From Sphaerotilus sp. (GTDB lineage Bacteria > Pseudomonadota > Gammaproteobacteria > Burkholderiales > Burkholderiaceae_C): 42,945 nt of DNA. Where the stretch lies: the NCBI RefSeq assembly GCF_013299175.1, contig NZ_JAAFKF010000023.1, forward strand, positions 1 through 42,945, written 5' to 3'. The notes beneath the pieces were generated by a model. The model was not told the origin of the DNA. It worked only from the letters and a program-made list of their open reading frames with translations, and made no database searches. Both the position numbers and the translations under genes were made by a program. This document shows positions 36,445-42,945 of this stretch, piece by piece (positions within the stretch are counted from its first letter, which is position 1; each line of letters begins with the position of its first letter).

Positions 36445-37733
36445 TGCGAGGCTCCGCTGGCAGCGGCCGACGCGGCGGCTGGCGCTGCACCGGACGCTGC
36501 ACCGGAAGCGGCCCCGGCCGCGCTGGCCCCCTTGCCACCGCCCATCGCCGCTTCCTTGACCGGTGTGCCGGGGCGCAGGTTCTGCTTGCCCTCGACGACG
36601 ATCTTCTCGCCCGCCGCAACCCCTTCGACCACGACCTGCTCGCCCAGCGGCTGGCGCAACTGCACGGTCTTCATCTGCGCCTTGCCCTCGGCATCGACCA
36701 CGTAGACCGACCGCTCGTTGCCCCGCACGATCACGGCGGCCTGCGGGATGACGACGGCGTCCTTGATGGTGCGCAGCGTCAGCTTGGTGGTCACGTACTG
36801 GCCCGGCCAGAGCTGGCGGCCCTCGTTGACCAGCTTGCCCTTGATGCGGATCGTGCCCGTGGTGGCGTCCACGCCGCTGTCGATGAAGCTCACGTTGCCT
36901 GGCAGCGCCACCGCCGGCTGGCCACGCCGCTCGCCCGGCAGTTGCACGGTCAGCGGCACACCCCCTTCCTTGGCGAGTTCCTTGTCGGCCTTGCGCAGCG
37001 GGCCGAGCTGGTTCTCGGGCAAGGTGAAGCTCACGCCGATCGGGTCCATCTGCGTCAGCGTGACCATCGCCGCCCCGCCCGGCTGCACGAGGCTGCCCTT
37101 GACGACGTTGACCGCACCGGCCCGGCCGCTCATCGGCGCCTTGAGCACGTTGTTGCCCAAGGCGATCTCGCTGGACTGGATGCCCGCCTGGCTGGCGCGC
37201 ACGGCGGCGAGCTGGGCGTCGAGCTGGGTCGTCAGCGTGTCCACGGCGTTGCGGGCGATGAAGTTCTGCTCGAACAGCTCCTTGGCGCGGGCGAGCTGGC
37301 GTTCGAGGTCGGCCTGGGTGGCCTTGTCCTTGGCGAGCTGGGCCTTGGCCTTGTCGAGGTTGGCGCGCTCCGCCCGGTCATCGAGCTTGAACAGCACCGT
37401 GCCACGCTTGACCGGTTGGCCCTCGGTGACGGACACCTCGGTGACGACGCCGGTGGTCAGCGGGCGCAGCTCGACGCTGTCCAGTGCCACCACGCTGCCG
37501 GCCGCCTCGATCGAGACCGGCACATCGCGCTGTTGCGCCAGTGCCACCCCCACGGTCTGGGGACCACCACGTCCCCCTGCGGCAGAGGCGGGAGCGGAAG
37601 CACCAGCGGCGGCGGATCCTGCGGCCATGGGGGCATCGGCCGACGTGGCGGCGACGGGTTTGTGCATCCACCAGTACGTGCCGCCGGCTGCACCAGCGAC
37701 AAACAGGAGGGTGGCGATCGTTTGGGGTTTCAT
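36441..37733 (-). CDS. RND efflux periplasmic adaptor subunit (MdtA-like membrane fusion protein)
   Basis: A 430-residue membrane fusion protein. The N-terminal anchor (IATLLFVAGAAGGTYWW) is not a lipobox. An Ala/Ser/Gly linker is followed by beta-barrel/lipoyl motifs (VELRPLTTGVVTEVSVTEGQ; VLKAPMSGRAGAVNVVKGSL), a coiled-coil hairpin at about 130-185 (LDKAKAQLAKDKATQADL) and the C-terminal membrane-proximal domain (LWPGQYVTTKLTL; VIPQAAVIVRGNERSVYVV). It ends in a low-complexity Ala/Gly/Ser tail of about 30 residues. The ATG at 37733 has GGAAGAG just upstream; an in-frame upstream start at 37796 is unneeded. It connects the pump to the outer-membrane channel. Confidence 0.92.
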   Translation of the reverse strand: MKPQTIATLLFVAGAAGGTYWWMHKPVAATSADAPMAAGSAAAGASAPASAAGGRGGPQTVGVALAQQRDVPVSIEAAGSVVALDSVELRPLTTGVVTEVSVTEGQPVKRGTVLFKLDDRAERANLDKAKAQLAKDKATQADLERQLARAKELFEQNFIARNAVDTLTTQLDAQLAAVRASQAGIQSSEIALGNNVLKAPMSGRAGAVNVVKGSLVQPGGAAMVTLTQMDPIGVSFTLPENQLGPLRKADKELAKEGGVPLTVQLPGERRGQPAVALPGNVSFIDSGVDATTGTIRIKGKLVNEGRQLWPGQYVTTKLTLRTIKDAVVIPQAAVIVRGNERSVYVVDAEGKAQMKTVQLRQPLGEQVVVEGVAAGEKIVVEGKQNLRPGTPVKEAAMGGGKGASAAGAASGAASGAAPAAASAAASGASQ

Positions 37734-37830
37734 GTCTCTTCCAGCCAGGGGAGCGGCGCGCAGGGGAGGGGCGCGGGGCGTCGTGCAATCTATCACTGGC
37801 TTGTTAATGTCGTGTCAACGGTTCTACTGA

Positions 37831-38560
37831 CTGGCACCTGCTGTACAGGGCGAACACGCGGGGTTCGTCGGCGTCTACCGCGATGCCAACTACGAGCGCG
37901 GCCAGGCCCAGCCTTACTGGAACGCCTTGCTGCGCTGCTTCGACGTTGGCGAGCCGGTGTTGAAGAAAGCCTTCGAGCACCGGCTGAAGCTCGGCAAGAA
38001 GAACAACTACGTCGATGCCTTCATCCCCGGCAAGCTGATCGTCGAGCACAAGGGCAGCCACATTGATCTGGGTTCGGCCGTCGAGCAACTGCAGGGCTAC
38101 TACGGTCTGCTGCCGCCCAGCGAGCAGCCGCGTTACGCCGTGCTGTGCAATTTCCAGCGGTTGCGGCTGTACGACTTCAGCAATCTGGCGCGCACGGTGG
38201 TGCATGAATGCGGCATCGACGAACTGCCCGAGAAGGCGGAGCTGTTCAAGTTCCTGCTGCCCGCGGAAGACAGCGTTGGCTTCCTCGAACAACCCGGCGT
38301 TGACATCAAGGCGGCCCGTGCCGTGGCCGATCTGCCCGGCGCACTGACGGCCGATGGTTACGGCGGGCGGGATCTGGAGGTGTTGCTCACCCGGCTGATC
38401 TTCTGCTTCTTCGGCGATGACACCGGGATCTTCGGGGAACACACCCAGGTCCATCGCCTGCTGCTGAACTCGGCCGAGGATGGCAGCGATCTGGGTTCAG
38501 CAACTGGTGGACAGCGAGGCGAGTGGCAAGAAGGCGTGATAGGCCAACCGGGTGGCGCTT
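37831..38560 (+). pseudogene. Remnant of an MmeI-like type IIG restriction-modification enzyme (N-terminal nuclease part)
   Basis: An open frame without an ATG starts right after a stop at 37828 (first possible start TTG at 37927) and encodes about 220 homologous residues. The PD-(D/E)xK nuclease signature is visible as NNYVDAFIPGKLIVEHKG, followed by SAVEQLQGYYGLLPP, YAVLCNFQRLRLYDF and, near the end, IFCFFGDDTGIFGEH and EDGSDLG. That order matches the N-terminal nuclease and helical spacer of type IIG enzymes. The methyltransferase domain (FxGxG, NPPY) and target-recognition domain are missing. After EDGSDLG the sequence (SATGGQRGEWQE) no longer looks homologous; in another frame it reads QQLVDSEASGKKA then a stop, perhaps a deletion scar. 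Both ends are truncated, so it is a relic. Confidence 0.75.
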
Positions 38561-38695
38561 GATCCAGCATTGTCCTGTGTGTGGGATACACAAATGACAA
38601 GCGCCGACCTGAAACCGTTGTCGTGCCACCGCCTGCCTCGCCGAAAAGTGCTTGCACCACGGCTACCATGGGCCTGCGCCGCCGCCACAAAGCAC

Positions 38696-38726
38696 AACGG
38701 GTCAGCACCTTGTGAGTGCTAACCCG
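38696..38726 (-). terminator. Hairpin downstream of tRNA-Thr, probable terminator
   Basis: Near-perfect inverted repeat of 13 nt per arm (ACGGGTCAGCACC with AGTGCTAACCCGT; two mismatches) around a 5-nt loop, 9 nt past the tRNA-Thr 3' end on the minus strand. It is followed by TTGTGCTTT, a weak U-tract. It probably ends the tRNA transcript, although a Rho-dependent end is not excluded. Confidence 0.5.
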
Positions 38727-38735
38727 TTGATTTCA

Positions 38736-38812
38736 TTGGTGCCGGAGAAAGGAGTCGAACCCTCGACCTTCTCATTACGAATGAGCTGCTCTACCAACTG
38801 AGCTACACCGGC
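38736..38812 (-). tRNA. tRNA-Thr (anticodon CGU)
   Basis: Read on the minus strand from GCCGGTG at 38812. The D-arm AGCTCAGTTGGTAGAGC, anticodon stem CTCAT/ATGAG with loop TCGTA (anticodon CGU, decoding ACG), T-loop TTCGACT and encoded CCA at the 3' end are all present. The acceptor stem GCCGGTG/CTCCGGC pairs except for one U-U mismatch at the sixth pair. It lies 28 nt after fbp on the same strand, and beside the restriction-enzyme relic. Confidence 0.96.
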
Positions 38813-38840
38813 GAAAGACCACTATTGTAGTGGGATTCCT

Positions 38841-39872
38841 TTAGTCTTGGGAAGGGGTTTCGGCACCTTTTTCGAGGTGGTAGCTGGTGACGCGCTGCAC
38901 TTCGTTCTTCGAGCCGAGGATCACGCTGACCCGCTCGTGCAGCTTGGTGGGCTGCAGGTCCATGATGCGCTGGTGGCCGTTGGTGGCCAGACCACCGGCC
39001 TGCTCCACCAGAAACGCCATCGGGTTGGCCTCGTACATCAGGCGCAGCTTGCCGGGCTTGGCCGGTTCGCGCTTGTCCCAGGGGTACAGGAACACGCCGC
39101 CACGGGTCAGGATGCGATGCACGTCCGCGACCATCGATGCGATCCATCGCATGTTGAAGTCCTTGCCGCGCGTGCCGTCCTTGCCTTCCAGACATTCGTC
39201 GATGTAGCGTTTCACCGGCGTGTCCCAGTGGCGCATGTTCGACATGTTGATCGCGAATTCCTTCGTGTCGGCCGGGATCTGCACGTTCTCGCTGGTCAGC
39301 ACCCACGAGCCGGTCTCGCGGTCGAGCGTGAACATCGCCACCCCGTCGCCGACCGTCAGCACCAGCGTGGTCTGCGGGCCGTAGACGCAGTAGCCGGCCG
39401 CGGCCTGGAACTTGCCCGGCTGCAGGAAATCCTCTTCGCTGACGCCGCGGTTGTGGCCGACCTTGCGCAGCACCGAGAAGATGGTGCCGATCGAGACGTT
39501 CACGTCGATGTTGCTGGAGCCGTCGAGCGGGTCGAACAGCAGCATGTACTCGCCCTGCGGGTAGCGGTTCGGCACGACGTGGATGTCGTCCATTTCCTCC
39601 GACGCCATCGCTGCGAGGTGGCCGCCCCACTCGTTGGCCTCGATCAGCACCTCGTTGGAGATGATGTCGAGCTTTTTCTGGACTTCGCCCTGGACGTTCT
39701 CGCTGCCGGCCGAGCCGAGGACTTCCCCGAGCGCGCCCTTGTTGACGGCGATGGCGATGCGCTTGCAGGCGCGGGCGACGACTTCGATCAGCAGGCGGAG
39801 CTGGCCGGGGATGTGGCCGTGCTCGCGTTGCTGCTCGACGAGGTACTGGGTGAGGCTGATGCGTTTGGTCAT
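38841..39872 (-). CDS. fbp: Class 1 fructose-1,6-bisphosphatase
   Basis: A 343-residue Mg-dependent phosphatase that makes fructose 6-phosphate in gluconeogenesis (and in the Calvin cycle where present). The family signature is [20 protein letters not shown], the metal- and substrate-binding motif. Also typical are [21 protein letters not shown] (metal-binding acidic loop), [38 protein letters not shown] and [19 protein letters not shown]. The ATG at 39872 begins [11 protein letters not shown], as in close relatives. pepN is upstream on the same strand (67 nt gap) and tRNA-Thr downstream. Confidence 0.97.
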   Translation of the reverse strand: MTKRISLTQYLVEQQREHGHIPGQLRLLIEVVARACKRIAIAVNKGALGEVLGSAGSENVQGEVQKKLDIISNEVLIEANEWGGHLAAMASEEMDDIHVVPNRYPQGEYMLLFDPLDGSSNIDVNVSIGTIFSVLRKVGHNRGVSEEDFLQPGKFQAAAGYCVYGPQTTLVLTVGDGVAMFTLDRETGSWVLTSENVQIPADTKEFAINMSNMRHWDTPVKRYIDECLEGKDGTRGKDFNMRWIASMVADVHRILTRGGVFLYPWDKREPAKPGKLRLMYEANPMAFLVEQAGGLATNGHQRIMDLQPTKLHERVSVILGSKNEVQRVTSYHLEKGAETPSQD

Positions 39873-39939
39873 GGAAGCGGCGGATCAGGAGTTACAGAAG
39901 CGTTTCAAGGGATTCCCCCGATCCTACCGCCTCCAGATT

Positions 39940-42594
39940 TCACTCCGCCAAGGCCCGCGTGATGATTTCGCGGGTGTCGGCGGAGAGTGCAGGCTGTTGC
40001 GCCACCCGCTCGATCGCTGCCCGTGCCGCCGCCCGGTACGGCTCGGCCAGTACACGCCAGCGGTCCAGCGCCCGTGCCAGCCGGGAGGCCAGTTGCGGGT
40101 TGAAACCGTCCACTTCCTGCACCTTTTCGGCCCAGAACGCATAGCCAGCGCCATCCGCCCGGTGGAATGCCCCCGGATTGAGCTGCGTCAGTGCCATCAG
40201 CAGGCTGCGGGCGCGGTTGGGGTTGCGCAGCGAGAAATCGGGGTGGCGGGACAGGGTCTGGAGGTGTGCGAAGACCTGGCCGTCGTGCTCGGGTGCGGCG
40301 GCCTGCAGGGCGAACCACTTGTCGATGACCAGCGCCTCACCGCTGAAACCAGCGTGAAACTTTTCCAGCGCCGCGGCGGCCAGGGACGAGCGGCCGTGGA
40401 CCAGCGCGGTGAGTGCGCCGAGGCGGTCGGTCATGTTGCCGGCGTCCTTGAAGCGTTGCAGCGCCTTGCCTTGCCACAGCGTCTCGCCCTGGGCGACGGC
40501 ATCCAGCACGAGCATCGACAGCGCCAGATTCGCCAGCGCCCGCTTGCCGCACGACACCGGATCGGGCCGGTAGCCACCGGTCTGGCTGTGCTGTTCCCAG
40601 GCATGTCCCCAGTCACCGTGCAGCGCACGGGCGAGCTGCAGGCGCATCGATTCGCGGGCCGTGTGGATCGCCTGCGGGTCGATCGGCTCGCCGGCTTCGG
40701 CCATGCGCTCGGCCAGATAGCCCTCGCTGGGCAGCGTCAGCACGAGTTCCTTGAACGCCGCGTCCAGCGCCGGATCGTTCAGCACCGCCCGCATCGCCGA
40801 GACGTAGGCGTCATCGAGCACCAGCGCACCGCCCTGGCGTACCGCGCCGAGCAGCCGCTGCACTGCCAGCCGCTGACCGGCTTCCCAGCGGTTGAAGGCG
40901 TCCGTGTCATGGCCGAGCAGCGTGAACAGCTCGGTCTCGCTGGCCGCCCAGTCGAGCAGCACCGGTGCGGAGAACCCGCGCAGCAGCGATGGCACCGGCG
41001 CGGCGCTCAGGCCCTCGAAGGTCCACGACTGTTCTGCGCTGTCGAGCACCAGCACGCGGTCGGTGCCGGTGATCGGCTGCCCAGCGGTGTCCAGCAAGCC
41101 CATCGCCACCGGCAGCACGAACGGCTGCTTGACCGGCTGCCCCGGCGTGGCGGGCGTGTGCTGACGCAGGGTGAGCGTGTAGCGGCCGGTGTCGGTGTCG
41201 AACTGGCCGGCGGCTTGCAGGCGCGGTGTACCGGCCTGGGCGTACCAGCGTTTGAAGGTGTCGAGCCGCTCCGCCAGCGCACTGCCGGGGTTGGCATCGG
41301 CAATCGCCTGCGCGAAGTCGTCGCAGGTCACGGCCTGGCCGTCGTGGCGCGCGAAGTACAGGTCCATGCCCTGGCGGAACCCGGCGCGGCCGACCAGCGT
41401 GGCCATCATGCGCACGACCTCCGCGCCCTTGTCGTAGACGGTGGCGGTGTAGAAGTTGTCGATCGCCTGGTACTGGTCGGGCCGCACCGGGTGGGCCATC
41501 GGGCCGGCGTCCTCCGGGTACTGGCTCTGGCGCAACTGGCGCACATCCTCGATGCGCTTGACCGCGCGCGCCGACGCCTCGCCCGCCATGTCCTGGCTGA
41601 ACTCCTGGTCGCGGTAGACGGTCAGCCCTTCCTTCAGGCTCAACTGGAACCAGTCGCGGCAGGTGATGCGGTTGCCGGTCCAGTTGTGGAAATACTCGTG
41701 GCCGACGACGCTTTCGATGTTGCCGAAGTCGATGTCGGTGGCGGTCGCGGGGCTGGCCAGGACGAACTTCGTGTTGAAGATGTTCAGGCCCTTGTTTTCC
41801 ATCGCGCCCATGTTGAAGTCGCTGACGGCCACGATCATGAAGCGTTCCAGGTCCAGCTTCAGACCGAAGCGCGCCTCGTCCCACGCGATCGACGCGATCA
41901 GCGAATTCATCGCGTGTTCGGTCTTGTCGAGATCCCCGGCACGGACGTAGACCTGCAGCGTGTGGTCCTGGCCCGAGCGGGTGCGGATCTTCTGCTCGCG
42001 GCACACGAGGTCGGCGGCCACCAGCGCGAACAGGTAGCTTGGTTTCGGGTGCGGGTCGCTCCAGACGGCGAAGTGGCGTCCCTTGGGCAGCGTGCCGGAC
42101 TCGACGAGGTTGCCGTTGGACAGCAGCATCGGGAACTTCTTCGCATCCGCCCGCAGCGTGACGCGGAACACCGCCATCACGTCCGGCCGGTCGGTGAAGT
42201 AGGTGATGCGGCGGAAGCCCTGCGCCTCGCACTGCGTGAAGAAACCGCCGCCCGAGGTGTAGAGACCCGAGAGCTGGGTGTTCTTTTCCGGCGCACAGGT
42301 GTTGCGGATCTCCAGCGCGAACGGCTCGGTCGGCAGCTTGTCGAGCACCAACTGACCGTCGCTGAAGTGGAACGACACGCTCGCGCCGTTGACCAGCACG
42401 CGGGTCAGCGTGATGTCCTCGCCGTCCAGGCGCAGCGGCTGACCGGGGCGCTCGGGGTTGGGTTCGACCTGCATCCGGCTGATCACCAGCGTCTTGGCCG
42501 GCTCCAGCTCGAAGGTCAGATCGACAGTGCGAATCCAGTGGCTGGGCGCCACGTAGTCTTCGCGCCGGGTCAGGGTGGCGGTACCTTCGCGCAT
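39940..42594 (-). CDS. pepN: Aminopeptidase N (M1 family)
   Basis: An 884-residue cytoplasmic zinc aminopeptidase. The exopeptidase motif is GAMEN (SDFNMGAMENKGLNIF) and the zinc site is HEYFH with His299, Glu300 and His303, plus Glu322 in LKEGLTVYRDQEFS. The downstream Tyr-containing region and C-terminal helical superhelix (DUF3458-type; NPNRARSLLMAL; FWAEKVQEVDGFNPQLAS) match gammaproteobacterial PepN (870 residues). The start MREGTATLTRREDY is preceded by a weak ribosome site (AGAGACCAGCC). It removes N-terminal residues in protein turnover. Possibly co-transcribed with fbp. Confidence 0.96.
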   Translation of the reverse strand: MREGTATLTRREDYVAPSHWIRTVDLTFELEPAKTLVISRMQVEPNPERPGQPLRLDGEDITLTRVLVNGASVSFHFSDGQLVLDKLPTEPFALEIRNTCAPEKNTQLSGLYTSGGGFFTQCEAQGFRRITYFTDRPDVMAVFRVTLRADAKKFPMLLSNGNLVESGTLPKGRHFAVWSDPHPKPSYLFALVAADLVCREQKIRTRSGQDHTLQVYVRAGDLDKTEHAMNSLIASIAWDEARFGLKLDLERFMIVAVSDFNMGAMENKGLNIFNTKFVLASPATATDIDFGNIESVVGHEYFHNWTGNRITCRDWFQLSLKEGLTVYRDQEFSQDMAGEASARAVKRIEDVRQLRQSQYPEDAGPMAHPVRPDQYQAIDNFYTATVYDKGAEVVRMMATLVGRAGFRQGMDLYFARHDGQAVTCDDFAQAIADANPGSALAERLDTFKRWYAQAGTPRLQAAGQFDTDTGRYTLTLRQHTPATPGQPVKQPFVLPVAMGLLDTAGQPITGTDRVLVLDSAEQSWTFEGLSAAPVPSLLRGFSAPVLLDWAASETELFTLLGHDTDAFNRWEAGQRLAVQRLLGAVRQGGALVLDDAYVSAMRAVLNDPALDAAFKELVLTLPSEGYLAERMAEAGEPIDPQAIHTARESMRLQLARALHGDWGHAWEQHSQTGGYRPDPVSCGKRALANLALSMLVLDAVAQGETLWQGKALQRFKDAGNMTDRLGALTALVHGRSSLAAAALEKFHAGFSGEALVIDKWFALQAAAPEHDGQVFAHLQTLSRHPDFSLRNPNRARSLLMALTQLNPGAFHRADGAGYAFWAEKVQEVDGFNPQLASRLARALDRWRVLAEPYRAAARAAIERVAQQPALSADTREIITRALAE

Positions 42595-42633
42595 GGCTGG
42601 TCTCTTGTCTCTTGTCGCGTTGTTGCGAGGTGC

Positions 42634-42945
42634 TCAGCCCAGGCTGGGCGGCAGGGTGTAGTCGGTGAAATCGGCGATCGACTGGCGCACGTTGTCGTAG
42701 CCCGAGAAGGCATCCGCTGGCAGCGTGGTGGTCAGCACGACCGCGGCCATCCCACCGTTGCGGGCGGCCTCGATGCCCAGCGGCGCGTCCTCGAACACGA
42801 GGCACTGCGCGGGATCGACGCCCATGCGGCGTGCCGCTTCCAGGAAGATGTCCGGGTGTGGTTTGCCGCGCAGGCCGTCCGCCGGGCTGGTGACGGCATC
42901 GACCAGCGTGCCCAGGCCGAAGCGGGCGAAAGCGATGGCGATGTT
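42634..42945 (-). CDS. HAD-superfamily phosphatase / phosphoglucomutase-like, C-terminal part only
   Basis: The 3' part (103 residues) of a gene on the minus strand whose 5' end lies beyond the window. HAD motif III is GKPHPDIFLEAAR (Lys) and motif IV VFEDAPLGIEAARNGG (Glu-Asp). This pattern is typical of subfamily IA enzymes such as YqaB/fructose-1-phosphatase or beta-phosphoglucomutase. The nucleophile Asp of motif I and the cap domain that sets specificity are outside, so substrate cannot be named. It ends 39 nt before pepN on the same strand. Confidence 0.88.
   Translation of the reverse strand, partial: NIAIAFARFGLGTLVDAVTSPADGLRGKPHPDIFLEAARRMGVDPAQCLVFEDAPLGIEAARNGGMAAVVLTTTLPADAFSGYDNVRQSIADFTDYTLPPSLG

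Noticed and set aside
37831..38812. Direct repeats of the tRNA-Thr 3' end as attachment sites flanking the restriction relic
   Set aside because: No second copy of the tRNA 3' sequence was seen in 37.8-38.7 kb.
1..42945. CRISPR arrays, insertion sequences, prophage genes, rRNA
   Set aside because: No regularly spaced repeats, transposase or phage-like proteins, or rRNA sequence seen.

Overview
The window is GC-rich (except one AT-rich island) and densely coded. It fits a betaproteobacterium of the order Burkholderiales. The indications are a soluble NAD-linked formate dehydrogenase of the Fds type, a recC-recB-recD operon, an exosortase-B (XrtB/EpsI) type exopolysaccharide locus, SapC and CorC-type proteins, class 1 fructose bisphosphatase and PepN. 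A sheath- or capsule-forming Sphaerotilus/Leptothrix/Ideonella-like lineage is plausible, but this is inference; nothing here fixes the genus.

Layout. (1) 1-3174: the catalytic subunit fdsA (5' end outside the window) and the small subunit fdsD. (2) 3355-7334, plus strand: two tandem WecG/TagA/CpsF glycosyltransferases, a DegT-type PLP aminotransferase and an extended-SDR sugar epimerase-like protein. (3) 7374-16928, minus strand: epsD, epsE, a structured leader, epsF, a Wzy-like polymerase, the EpsG-type ATPase/kinase, exosortase B, EpsI, a Wzx-like flippase and a family 2 glycosyltransferase. Regions 2 and 3 converge at about 7335-7373 and together look like one Wzx/Wzy-type exopolysaccharide locus. 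The part from about 8.4 to 13.5 kb is clearly AT-richer than the rest. (4) 17503-22583: tRNA-Ser(UGA), apaH, a CorC/HlyC-type CNNM-CBS protein, SapC, and a secreted subtilase with a C-terminal Gly-rich/TM/Arg sorting-type tail. (5) 22879-33333: a WYL-type regulator followed by recC-recB-recD. (6) 33352-37733, minus strand: an RND efflux pump and its periplasmic adaptor. (7) 37831-38812: a remnant of an MmeI-like type IIG restriction enzyme lying next to tRNA-Thr(CGU). (8) 38841-42945, minus strand: fbp, pepN and the 3' part of a HAD phosphatase gene.

How the genes work together: DegT and the SDR-like protein probably belong to sugar-nucleotide synthesis. The two WecG proteins and the GT2 build the repeat unit, Wzx flips it and the Wzy-like protein polymerises it. 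EpsF and EpsG set chain length, EpsE (Wza-like) exports, EpsD assists in the periplasm, and XrtB/EpsI process protein C-termini (no PEP-CTERM substrate is visible here). No initiating phosphoglycosyltransferase is visible in the window.

Most notable: an exact 127-bp tandem duplication breaks the recB frame. It is either a real lesion or, quite possibly, a contig-joining artefact, since 127 is a common maximum assembly k-mer. Also notable are a 133-nt leader between epsE and epsF with interleaved (A-B-A'-B') inverted repeats, an epimerase-like protein that has lost the catalytic Tyr and Lys, and an EpsG ATPase with an altered Walker A lysine and an MshEN-like N-terminus.
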